In this document: one piece after another, positions 24,930 through 36,149 of the stretch
Layout: every line of letters starts with the position of its first letter
Numbering within the stretch: the first letter of the stretch is position 1
Assembly: GCF_019578655.1 (NCBI RefSeq)
Contig: NC_063264.1
Location: forward strand, 14,868,429 to 14,932,428
Reading direction: 5' to 3'
DNA from: Ricinus communis
Lineage: Eukaryota > Streptophyta > Magnoliopsida > Malpighiales > Euphorbiaceae
Length of the DNA: 64,000 nucleotides
Notes under the pieces: generated by a model
The model's input: only the letters and a program-made list of their open reading frames with translations
Told to the model about the DNA's origin: nothing
Database searches by the model: none
Made by a program: the position numbers and the translations under genes

Positions 24930-26441
24930 TGGCACACTTTATATTGCTTAATGCATTAGTAAATATCTTCTTTCATCCTATACTAAAAAATTGGACTTAG
25001 GTCTATTCTAAGAGCCCATAATACCTAAATGTTCTTTAAAAGAGGAGTCATGAGTTGCATAACTTTCTTCTTCAATTTCCAAATATAATCTGCATTTATA
25101 TCTCAGAACATCTTGGCAGTAAGTGAAATGGAGCTATGCATCAGCTTTAATTGTAATAGCCAAGATCAATCGCTAAGCTTTTTCATTATCTTTATAACTA
25201 CTACTAATCTCCTAAATCCAAAAAGGAATCACTGTGGAAGTAACACTATAAAGCTTACTTACATCATTACTATCTGAATTTCTCCTTGACAAGGCATCAA
25301 CTACTCTATTCTCACTTTCCTTTCTGTACAAATGCTATAATCAGGGCATAGTAATTTAGTTAACCCTTTTTTCTAAATGTAAGTAGTAATATTCTATCCC
25401 AAAGATGTTTGATACTATCATAATTAGTCTTGATTACAAAGTGAGAGTTTCCCAAATAATGACTCCTTTTTGAACTTCAAATAGAATGATTAAGTACTTC
25501 CATATCCTAATTTCTTGGAGTGAGTGCCTTGCTGATGAAAGCTAGAGGCCTATTATCTTACATTAAGACAACACCATTTCCCTTACTACCAGCATTAGTC
25601 TCTAACACAAAAGGTTGAGAGATATCAGATAATGCTAATACTGTTAGGGTATACATGGCCTTCTGTAGTCTAGCAAATGCCTCATCTGCTTCTTTTCCCT
25701 ACATAAAAGAATCCTTCTTTAGTAAATCAATAAGTGGCCAACATATTATTACATATCCTCTAACAGACTTCCTATAATAGCTCGTTAGACCTAGGAAGCC
25801 CTTTAATTCCTTCAAATTCATAGGTCTAGGCGAAAGACTACAAAACAACAATTTTGGAGTTGTCAGTATTGACTCCTTCAGCTGAAATTACATGGCCTAA
25901 ATACTCCATCTTTTGTTGAGCAAAGTACATTTAAAAGCTTTGCATACAATTATTATTGCTGCAAAATTTAGAAAGTAAGGTCTAGGTGTTGCACATGATC
26001 TCCAAGTGACTTGTTGTAAACGAAAATGTTATTAAAGGAATAAGTATGAACGACCTCAAATAAGGTTCAAAAACTTGATGCATAAGACACTGGAATATGG
26101 CATGAGCATTTATCAAGCCAGATGGCATGAGCAAAAACTTGCAGTGGCCATTGCGAGTTCTGAATATTGTTTTTTAATGTTTGATTGCCTCATCCTAATC
26201 TGATGATATCGAGCTCTCAAATCCAAGTTTGAAAAATACTTCGCATTCTGTAATTCATCCAATAAATCATCAACAATTGGGATCAAAAACTTTTCTTTGA
26301 CAGTGAGGCCATTCAATTGCCTACAATTTACATAAGCATTAGTGAGGCAAAGGGATTGTTAGGTTTGTCTAAGGAAGCTTGAAACATTTCCTTAATATCT
26401 CTTTCAATTTAGACTTTTGGTAGCGAGGTGTTTATAAGATC
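24930..26441 (-). pseudogene. Gypsy reverse transcriptase / RNase H remnant
   Basis: Minus-strand Ty3/gypsy pol. From the right it reads IERDIKEMFQASLDKPNNPF and, after a gap, CRQLNGLTVK. Then comes the open piece 26113-26316 with FLIPIVDDLLDELQNAKYFS and NLDLRARYHQIRM, the RT fingers region. Further left are degraded equivalents of the YxDDILVYS block (SFTTSHLEIMCNT), then [14 protein letters not shown], the GLPR segment, the RNase H start (LETNA...GNGVVL) and ENRVVDALSRR at about 25300. The YxDD catalytic motif itself is no longer recognisable. Many stops and frameshifts rule out function. It is cut at 26441/26447 by the inserted long LTR, and the protease of the same element lies at 29348-29990. 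Confidence 0.85.
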
Positions 26442-26446
26442 TTATG

Positions 26447-29342
26447 TGTCACGACCCCATCTGTGGACCCGTGACCGCCATTAGGTAATGGGTAGGCGTA
26501 AGACCACCGAATCCGGTAGTAAGTCTGATACTCACTGACTCAATTAAATATCATATCATTTTACTTATGCCACAATTATCTTAACAGTTACATTTTACAT
26601 AACTAATTCGGACTACCAGAAGAATTAGGCGAGACCCAAAACTACAGAAAATTTCAACTGGTATATCTACTATTTCTACTGCGGAGAATCTAAGAATTTA
26701 CAAATTTACATGCCAAATCAAATACATCACCCGATGATGAAGGAGTCGGGTTACTAGATAAGAGTCGCGGGAAGACTAACAGTCACGGATTTGAAAAAAA
26801 ACAGTAAAATTGAGACTGTCAGTCTCGAGAGTGAGTTAAAATCATATATCCAAAAACAGTTGCAAACACTTCAATAATACATTTATTTAATTTGAAATAA
26901 ACATAAGTAATGTAAAAACATACGTGTCATGCCATGCTTAAATAAAATAATTTTCACACACAACGGGACGGAGTACTTTAGTAGAACCCTAATCCCAACA
27001 CAATATCTCGATCAATCTCATTGCTGACATCTCGACTAATCTCAACTCTAACATTTCGACTAATCTCATTCCAACAGGACTGGCGCCCAGAGAGCGAAGC
27101 TCGATCAGGGACCTTACCTCCAGCCTGGTCACTTGTCTTAGCCTTTTAGCTCTCTTAATCCAACAGGTCTGGCACCCAGAGAGCAAGCTTGATCAGGGTC
27201 CTTACCTCCAGCCTGAACACTTGATTTCCAACTAAGCCGGCGCCCAGGGCAAGTCCTAAACTTTCCTTTTAAATTTACCATTTTACCCCTTTTCCATCAC
27301 TCACGGATTTATACTGATACACTCATCAAACCAATATGTTCTATTGTCGTCCTATTCCGTGTCATCATGCAATAATAAAATCAATGAAAAAGGAAATGAT
27401 ATATAAATGAATAGTAATCAAAAGCATGATACAAATGAATAATAATTAAATGAATAATTTGAACTTGCAATAAAATAATCACCGATAGCAAATCAAAAAT
27501 TTATGCATGACACGTGCATAATCGATATATGACTTTAACTAACAACTTTAGCGACCTCCTAGCTCTGCTCCGGTGCCTCGGTTGGAGCGAGCCGAACAGA
27601 CGGATTATCTAATCACGGAAAATAATTTATCCATAACGCTGAACAATTGACAATTAACCCTAGGTCTAGATTTCTAGGACTGACTATCTAAAATCTCGAC
27701 TCGGGTAAATTCTACCGAAAATTCGGCAGAACCTCCCCTAAAACACGAACGTTTACCCCCCCCGTAAAACGGGTCCAGGACCTGCTAGAAAAACACTTCA
27801 AGTATCCAACAATTTAATACAACGGGAGTCGGGTCCCTAAGACTTCACTAATTTCCCGACTCCACCATACAACACAAAAATCACGACTACAGCAGGCAGT
27901 CCGACAAACTATTATTTTTGACTCATAAATATCATCTAATACTCAACACAAATCAATAAGCATAAATAAAATCAAAGAATTTCCAAAATCAACAGGCCAG
28001 AGAAAAATTACTGAGACACTTTATCGCTCGGTCGACTAGCCTCCAACTGCGGAGTCCGATCGATGATCCGAACACACCATCTGACTCGAAACGATGTGCT
28101 GATAACGATCCCCGCTTCCAATTTTCCAATTCCGACCCTCGATCATCCGGAGCGATTTGCGGACGATCTCGGCCGTTGATTTGTAAACGAAGTCTGATCG
28201 CCACGAAACCGGTGCCATTGCGAAGCTTGAGCTGAGGAGAGTCGGGATACGTCCTCCGATCGCCCATAGCTCACCGGAGCTCGCCGAAAAAGCCTAAAAA
28301 TGCCGCTGCCACCACTTTGACGAAACTCCCTCCTCCGGCTACCAAAGTCGATGCCGCTACCGCCAAAAGGAAGCTCTCTCCGAGGGGAGTCGATCGCCAC
28401 CAAAATCAACAGCTACCACCACTGGAAATGTAAGCACGGCGGCAAGGAAGTTTCGGCCGCCTTACTCCTCGCTTCGTCTTTGGTGTCGTCACCCACTGGT
28501 GCCATTGCACTCGCCGACGCATCAACGACTCGGTTACTTCTTCCTCCTTCCCTTCCGCTCTCTCTCCCCGATTTCTTTTCTTCTTTCTTCTTCTCCATAT
28601 CGGCTTTTGGTCTCTCAAATTTTATTTCTTACTTTTTGGTCCCTCAACTTTTAAAATTACTAACAATTTCGTCCTGCACAAATTCAAATTAACCCCAAAC
28701 TTCTTTTTAGCCTTTCAATTAAGCCCCTAACTATTTAATTTGGACCAAATTAGAATTATTAAAAATACATAATTACATATACCCTTGCTTTTAAATGTAA
28801 AATTATCAAAAAGCCCTTACCGACATATTTAATTATAAAAATACCTAACATACAAATTTCCATTAAAACCCCATATTAATGAAATTATACTTTTGATCCT
28901 TATTCCAAAATAAATTTTCAATTTAGTCCTAACACACAATTAAATTAAATAACCAATTTGCTAAATATTTTTCAACTTAAAATTAAATACCACTAGCTAA
29001 TTAAAATACCAATTTCTCCAAAAAAATTCTTTTATAAAAACATCCTTTACAAATTCTTCCAATATATAATTTTATTTATATATATATATATATATACATT
29101 TGGGAAAAATCTGAATAACCAAAATATAATTTATTTCTCAAATAATTTACTTAATTAATTTCTTAAAGATCCAACTAATTGGGTATAGAAAAATAACTCT
29201 TTTAATTGTGTAACATTAAAATTTTCATTAAATCATTTCAAATTAAACCAAATAAAAATAAAGTAAAATTAATTTAAATAAAAACTCATTTATTAATTAT
29301 TATTAATATAATCATTATTAAAGAAAAATTTCAAATATTACA
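26447..29342 (-). mobile_element. 2896 bp solo LTR, copy 2 (inverted) with TSD ttatg
   Basis: On the plus strand it starts TGTCACGACCCC and ends CAAATATTACA, the reverse orientation of the copy at 15422-18169. It is flanked by TTATG at 26442-26446 and 29343-29347. Homology to copy 1 runs through the whole element: the GC-rich middle, the twin GCTCTC..CCAGCC units, and the low-GC end. The LTR start reads TGTAATATTTGAAATTTTT against TGTAACACCCGGAATTTTT in copy 1, with all differences being C-to-T or G-to-A. Internal minus and plus frames of 60-113 codons are not conserved and are not genes. It is a solo LTR inserted into a gypsy pol remnant. Confidence 0.88.
27065..27235 (-). repeat. ~105 bp tandem duplication inside LTR copy 2
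   Basis: Two units containing CCAACAGG(A/T)CTGGC(G/A)CCCAGAGAGC and CCTTACCTCCAGCCTG lie next to each other. They correspond to the twin units of copy 1 at 17348-17536. Confidence 0.75.
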
Positions 29343-29347
29343 TTATG

Positions 29348-29990
29348 TTTATAGGAATAGCATGGTCATGACTTCTATTTGGAGGAAATTATTTAGGTTC
29401 TTTAAATATAGATTGATAGTGGTGAAGTAGTCGGTTAACGGGTTTAGGTTTTGTTAGAAAGTTTGTGTAGAAATACTATGTAATTGAGTTGTAGAGGAAC
29501 TTATCTCAATATAGGTTCCGTAAAGTGTTATGCAGTAGCCTTGTGCTAACTTTTCTTTAGAAAACTTTGTAAATTTCTAGCAGTCATCAAGTTCAACACT
29601 CTAGTTTCCACCATTCCTGATTATTTGACTATTTTTCCTTCCTTCTAGAATGCTAGCTTCATTTGAGAAAAATCAAACATGATTGCATTAGGATGTTTCA
29701 TCCAACCAACAACAATTACCATATCATGCCCTCCTAACCTCAACACTTTGAAATCGAATTCAAATTCATGTCCTTACATTTTCCACTTGAAATTGTTACA
29801 AGTGAGTGCCAACCCTGTTTTGCCCATTAGCTACAGTCACCAATAATGTTTTTGCCTTAGTCAAGACACCTCCATCTTTTTTTACCATCCTTTCATCCAT
29901 AAAACTATAGGTACTACCACTATTTGTCAATCATTATCCTTTTCCCTTCAATTTCTCCCCTGAGATAAATGCACTACATCTCTATATTTT
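29348..29990 (-). pseudogene. Gypsy aspartic protease remnant
   Basis: Minus strand, upstream part of the same gypsy element whose RT lies left of the inserted LTR. Near 29910-29935 the sequence reads as a decayed IDSGSTxSFMDERMV, the protease active-site region; the catalytic Asp-Ser-Gly has drifted to Asp-Lys. Further left come a VANG motif, then LGGHDMV and WMKHPNAIMFDFSQMKLAF (about 29640-29730), the C-terminal protease hallmark of plant gypsy elements. Several frames must be joined, so it is long dead. Its spacing from the RT piece, once the 2.9 kb LTR and TSD are discounted, is compatible with one original element, although sequence between the two appears to be lost. Confidence 0.75.
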
Positions 29991-30637
29991 GTCAATCTGT
30001 AGAATAATTTTTTTTTTTGTATTCCAAAAAAAAACTTGCAGCTAATAGGTTTACATTCTATGTCAAAGAAAAATGTTAATATGAGTATGTATTCATAGTA
30101 ATGCTTTATTTTGTTTAATTATTTAATTTATACTCATTCCTAATATTTGTTCTGTTTTAAGATATCGATGCAAATGTTTAAATGTAATTATCTGTTTCTA
30201 GTTCCTTTATGCAGAACTGGACTTAAGAGCACTAAGCACTAGTGGACTATATATACTATATTAGGAGACTTTATAAGTGATGCAGAAGAATATTCATTTT
30301 GCGATAATAATTTGGATGATAAAATGGATAAAATGAGAAGAAAAAAAGAGATACAAATTTACGTGGTTGGAAGTAAGTTTGCATCAACGAGCGAGGGTAA
30401 GTAAAATTCACTAATTAAATTGAAGAATATAAAACAAAAAAGTAGAGAACAACTCTCAAATCCCTAAACCCAAATTCACCAAATAAGCTCACCTCTCTAA
30501 TTGCATATAACAAATACTGTTGGACCTGAAAGGAGAGACTAAAGCTTACAAAAGGACCACACAAGATATTTGAAAAAGAAAATAGCATACTTGCACACTC
30601 TTGTTACTTCGCTCTTCTCAACAAAACGAATAAAGAA
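29991..30637. other. AT-rich intergenic sequence
   Basis: No open frame or repeat that I can support. The left end may still belong to the gypsy remnant (gag-protease spacer). Confidence 0.5.
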
Positions 30638-30903
30638 TGTCATATTTATAGCCATAGGAATTAACACCGTAGGTAGCCATATTTATGACCACATTAAGCT
30701 TAGTAATTAATACAATTAGGTGGTCATATTTATGACCACTTTAAGCTTGATGATCAATGCAGTATATATACTATATATTTTTGGCCTACTTTAAACTTGG
30801 TGACTAAGTTGGTAAAAAGCTATATTTATGACCATTTTAAGTTGATGACCAATGTGGTAGAAAATCATAATTATAGCCATTTTAAACTTAGTGAGCAATT
30901 TAT
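30638..30903. repeat. Degenerate ~47 bp minisatellite, about six units
   Basis: Units contain (T/C)CATATTTATGACCA, CTTTAAGCTTGATGA and CCAATGTGGTAG in that order. They recur at about 30638, 30678, 30732, 30777, 30820 and 30866 with many substitutions. Each unit has a short dyad (GGTCATA...TATGACC) at its boundary. Confidence 0.6.
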
Positions 30904-31177
30904 ATATTACACAAAAAATCACGATGGGAAATGCTATAAAACCAAATATAATTAATAATTTCTTAACAGAAATTCTGAAGGAAGAGATTTTTAATATAAA
31001 ATTATAAAATATAAGAATGAAAAAAGTATTTTTTTTTTAAATATTAGGAGTAACTAGTATAATATGGAAAAATATAAGTAAATGTAATTTACCCTTAAAA
31101 ATATATATCAAAGAAATCGTCCATTTGTGATAAATTAGAGAAGAATAAAAATGTTGGAAACATAATTAAAAATAAGA

Positions 31178-32440
31178 CTACAAATTTTCCTTTCCTTGCA
31201 TGAAGTTGACAATTTTGAAGGCAATCTTTTCAATGACTTTCCAGTATCTCTTCCTATGCTGCTCTCCTTTTAAACAAAGAACCCCAAAATATCCGAAGAA
31301 ACTAACTACATAGCCACTGACTACAACTCCAATGAACAATAACCTGTCTCTACTATCCTCCACACCTGTGGTGTCTTCACTAGAGGAAGAAGTCTTGTCA
31401 TTACAGTTGATCAAATTTCCAGCACCACATAACTGTTCATTCCCAATATAAGCTGAACCATCCCCATACAAAATATCAAATCGTGTCCCTGCTGGAATTT
31501 TTCCACTGAAATTGTTATACGACAAGTTCATATAACCAAGAGAGTCCAATAAATTTACGGAGTCTGGGATTTTTCCACTCAATCTGTTGAAACTAAGATC
31601 TAGTGATTGCAAATCGATCATGTCTCCTATATTACTGGGGATCTCACCTGATAAAGCATTATGTGAAAGATTGAGCATTGCTAGCCCTTTGAAAAGGGTA
31701 ATTTCAAGTAGAATGTTTCCTGTCAAAGCATTAAGGGAGAGATCATTCCACTGTGGTAAGTCCTAACCACATCAAATTGATATATTAGACCTTTGTAAGC
31801 TATGTTGAATCCCACACCAGCATACATTGATGAAACCACATAACCTAAAAGGTCTCCATCCGTCGGTCTGGTAATCAACATCTTCAAACCATTTAGTTTT
31901 TTAGGGATGGCGCCGAAGAGATTTTTGTCTCACAAGTCCATGATTTGTAGCTTTTCTAGCTTATTTATATCTTGAGGAATTGATTGATTGAAGAAATTGG
32001 ATTTCAACACAAGAATTCGGAGGTGCTTGAGGTCTCCAATGAATCCTGGGATCTTTCCAGCAAATCTATTGTATCCCATTTCCAACACCACCAAATTTTT
32101 TCAATTTGTGAATGAAACTCGGGAAAGGGCCTTCAAATTGATTGCCAGTAACATCTAGATAGCTTAGGTTCCTAGCATTTTCTATCACTTTAGGAATTAA
32201 ATTGCTGAAGTTGTTATGTGCGAGTGCGATGTTTAGAACATCAAGAAATGTACACTTTCCTAAACTGCTAGGTAAAGTACCCAAAAGATTGTTGCTGGAT
32301 AGATCTAAGAGCAAGATTGTTGTTGGATAGATCTAAGAGCATTAATACATTGTTTTGATAGCAGAAAGAAGCGGGAATTTGACCAAAAAGATTATTTCTA
32401 GACAATGAAAAATACCTTAAACTTCTAAACAATTACATCA
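31178..32440 (-). pseudogene. RLP fragment B: C-terminal LRR half, anchor and tail
   Basis: Minus-strand LRR receptor-like protein remnant. From its truncated 5' end (about 32440) it reads RYFSLSRNNLFGQIP, FCYQNNVLMLLDLSNNNL, then DLSSNNLLGTLPSSLGK, NLSYLDVTGNQFEGPFPSFI, the island domain YVVSSMYAGVG...AYKGLIYQFD, and an intact 182-codon tail (31178-31726). The tail has four LRRs, the NEQLCGAGNLINCN cap, an acidic juxtamembrane stretch (SSSSEDTTGVED), one transmembrane helix (LLFIGVVVSGYVVSFFGYFG) and a basic cytoplasmic end. Breaks: a 28-bp tandem duplication at 32285-32340, a frameshift at about 32090 and a stop inside IMDL.DKNLFGAIP. The N-terminal half (signal peptide, first ~15 LRRs) is absent. 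It is the best preserved C-terminus of the three copies. Role by family: extracellular ligand perception together with co-receptor kinases. Confidence 0.88.
32285..32340. repeat. 28-bp tandem duplication disrupting RLP B
   Basis: Two adjacent copies of AAGATTGTTG(C/T)TGGATAG followed by ATCTAAGAGC (28 bp each) differ at one base. Because 28 is not a multiple of three, the duplication shifts the LRR frame. Loci A and C do not show it. Confidence 0.9.
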
Positions 32441-35400
32441 TTAGATGTGCTGATGAAAAATTTGACAAAGTATTGAAAAAATTACATAATTTAATGAAAA
32501 GTTACAAAAATAGTTTAAATGTTTTTTATACTAACTACATAATTCTTTAATATATTTTATAATCTCAACCATAGAATGTATGATGATAATAATTTTGACA
32601 AATTATTGGATAAAGTTAAATAATTTAATGAAAATTAGTCCCACTTTTGTATAAAACTTTAAGTATGTAAAAATTACATTATCTATATTATTTCTTTTCA
32701 TTTATAGTATTGCATCCTTCAAAACAAAGGATGTGCAATGTAAAAATTTTAACAAGTTATTGTAAAAAAATTATATAATTTGATTTTACAAAGAATAATC
32801 AGAATCTTAACATGTAATTTTTATGTTAATTATATAAATTTTTATTTTATTTCGTAACTGTAACTGTAGAATATCTAATGATTAAAAATTGATAAATTAT
32901 TAAGAAAATTACATAACTTTTGATGCAAAATTCCATAAATTAGTTTAAATTTACATAAAATTATCTTATTATATAATTTTTGTTTAAGCATATATACTTT
33001 TTAAGTGTAATTAATATATAACTTTTAAGTGTAATTAATATATAATTTATACCATGTGATGTACAATAATAGAACACAATTGGTTGACTTTTTAACCAAA
33101 TCTCTGAAATTTACATAAAATCAGTTGTCTTTCGACCAACATAAAAATCAAACTAAATGTTTTTGAAGTTTAACCAAATTTAATTAAAATGACACAATTT
33201 ATATTTAAGTCTTTTTTTTTCTTCCTTTTCATATTATTTTTATTCACGTCTTTTATCTGCTTATATGACTAATCTATAGACTTCTCTAGCCTAATATTTA
33301 AAATGTTAAATCTCATCATTAGTTATATATAATTCAAAAGGATATTGATCATTACATTCATTTGTTACTAACTAATAATACAAAAATGACAGAAATGATA
33401 TTTTAATTAAAAAAAAAAAGATTTTGAGAAATAAAAATATAAACTGAAAGCCCTACAATTATCAATCCAACTTTCCCTTATATTCAACCATCTTTGTTGT
33501 TAAATTTAAATAGTTGGTTGATTGAAACGCGAATTTTAACAAATTGATAATTTTTTTAAAAATATTAATCAAAACACTTACTAACTCAATTTTAAAATAA
33601 TAATAAATTGTATTAGCTTTATTTCTTAAATAATAACAAAAATGATATACATAAAATTTCATTTAGTAAAAGCAAATAGTTTTCATACAACATCGAATGT
33701 ATTAATATCAAGTATTTAAAATAGATATAAAATAATTTTTTAACAATTTGGTTACTCCTCTATAAATTTGTAACTCTTTAAATCAACATGAAAAAGAAAA
33801 TTAAGATTTTCTGATACTATAAATAAAAAGATATTTAATTTATATTTGAACAAGTTCAAATTTTCAATTTAGGATAGCTAAATTTTGAAATTTATATTTT
33901 GAGAGAGAGGAAAAAGAGGAGAAGGAAAGAGACAAAAAGATAGATGTATTTATTTTTTAAAAGAAAAAGATGTAAAAGTTACCTAAGTTCTAGGTAAATT
34001 GTAAACAAATTTAAAATATAGAAATTTTTTAAACATCGAAGCCTATATTACATTTATATAATTTAATAGTTGTAAAAGTAATTAAGGCACTAATTAAAGT
34101 AATTCCAAGGTACCCTAAAATTCACCGAGCAGGTTCATCTCTATATAACATTTTTGCATTTTTGAACACGAAGGTACATGTGTAAGCTCAAACATGAATT
34201 CTTAGTATTTGCTTATACACACATGAAATGACCTTTTCTGAACAAAGAATAGTTATATGTCTAATTATTTTACAAGCTTGAATTTTTTTGAGGCAGACCA
34301 ATTAATTTTGGGACAGCTAAAATCCTAGCAACAATTATTTATCAGGTATGTGATGGAAGCATAGAAAATTTGTTATTAGGACAATGAAAGAAAATATCTA
34401 ATACGTTAGAATTAACATAAAATTTTTTAATTTTTTTGTAGCGCCAGATGAGTTTTGATTTGAATAGATATATTTTTTCATTCAATGACCATCATATTAT
34501 ATGTCCTAAAAATTGCATAAAGATATACATAAATCAAACAATGTTATGCAAGAGATTGTGTGTTAACGATCTAAATAATGGTGTAAAATTTGATATAAAA
34601 TCCATGTTAAAAATAAAAATGTAGTTGGAGCCTATCATTTCTAGCCAAGTTCATTTTGTTAATCTCCATTACTTTATTGATGAGTTGTTAACCTAAATAG
34701 TACAATTTGGATATTATGTGCACAAAGCAACATGTAGACCGTTGCTTGTGTAATTAAAGGTGAACCCTGCGATTTTGCACTTTTTCTAAACAAAAAAAAT
34801 ATAAATATTTTATTAATGAGAATTAACAAATTTATTTTAATATAAGATAAAAAGAATATTAAATATTAATGAATATATGAAAAAGAATTTACTTTTAACA
34901 GTTATCAATCATATTGACGGAGCATTAGATTACAATTTTGTACAAAATCACTCTACTTCATGGCACTAAATTACATATTAATTTTATAGATATTTTTTAA
35001 TGAGTTCAATTGTTCGAATGCTAGAATAAATTTTTTTTTTTTTTTTCAATTACACTTATAGACGGAGAATTCAATACTCTCATAATAAAGTATAATAAAA
35101 TTCTTATGAAAAAAGAAACTCAATACTCCAATAATGGATAACTATAAAACTTCTCAAAAAAATACTAGTCTTTATTTATTAAGACTAATTAATATAAAAT
35201 AAAAAAAGAACTTAATTAATATAAGATGAGAAAAGGGACATCATCAATTTAAAAGTGATCGACGGTGAACTAAAAAAATAAAATTTTGATAAAAAAAATT
35301 AAAAAGAAAGCGGGCTAGGATTTTTAAAAGAGAAGATACGAAGACGGAGAAATACAATTATTTTGTATCCATTTTATATTAAAAAAAAATTATTACAAAA

Positions 35401-36149
35401 CACAAACTATATGGTAATCATTTTTTAATATACACTGTAACAACTTGGAAATTTTTATATAAGTTTGATATATACATCACAGTAAATATGATAGTTTTGG
35501 TATTAGATAGTTGACACATACTCTATTATTTAAAATTAATGGATTTATATCAATTATGTATCAATTGAGTGTATAGGTAGGGATATACCAGAGCGTAAAC
35601 TCTTAATATTAGCAAATAATGACACAAAAATTTTGAATTCAGAACTTCTCTAACTGGTATTTCATATTAGGCACAGATATGAACATTATGAGCTTAAGTT
35701 TTTTCCTTATTCCTTGTATGTGTTTTCTAGTAAATTTGAACACCAATGACTTGTGTTTTAATCTATTATTCAATTGTTTTTGTTCGTCTAAGTTTAGTCT
35801 GTATTTGATTTCTTAGTCAGGTCTAAGAAATTTCTTTCATTGCAAGTATCCATAGTTCAATTTTGGATTGCTTTTAGGAATGAGATTTAGAGCATTGATA
35901 GGTTCATATTGTAGTTATATTTTTATATAAAATAAAAGATGAACAAATATCAAATAAGATTTTATAATAAAATTTCATTATCATCAATTAGTATCTATTA
36001 ATACTTCAGGATCCATCGTCATCAATTATAGTCCAAGGAGCCTCATCCAGACCAAGTCAATTACTAGTTGTATATAAGATCCATCTGTTGCAAGTTCCTG
36101 AGTAGCTTGACAAAACATTACTGCAAAACCACTTTTTTACTTTTGAAGC
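32441..36149. other. AT-rich intergenic sequence
   Basis: About 3.7 kb with no supportable gene. Open frames such as the 66-codon minus frame at 33462 are low-complexity and lack homology that I recognise. A TGTAACAACTTGG string at about 35426 resembles an LTR start, but no matching end or TSD was found. Confidence 0.6.

Noticed and set aside
33462..33662. 66-codon minus-strand open frame
   Set aside because: Lysine/isoleucine/asparagine-rich translation of AT-rich DNA with no motif or neighbour support.
35421..35640. Third copy of the TGTAACA-type LTR start
   Set aside because: Only the first ~20 bases resemble it; the rest does not align and no end or TSD was found.
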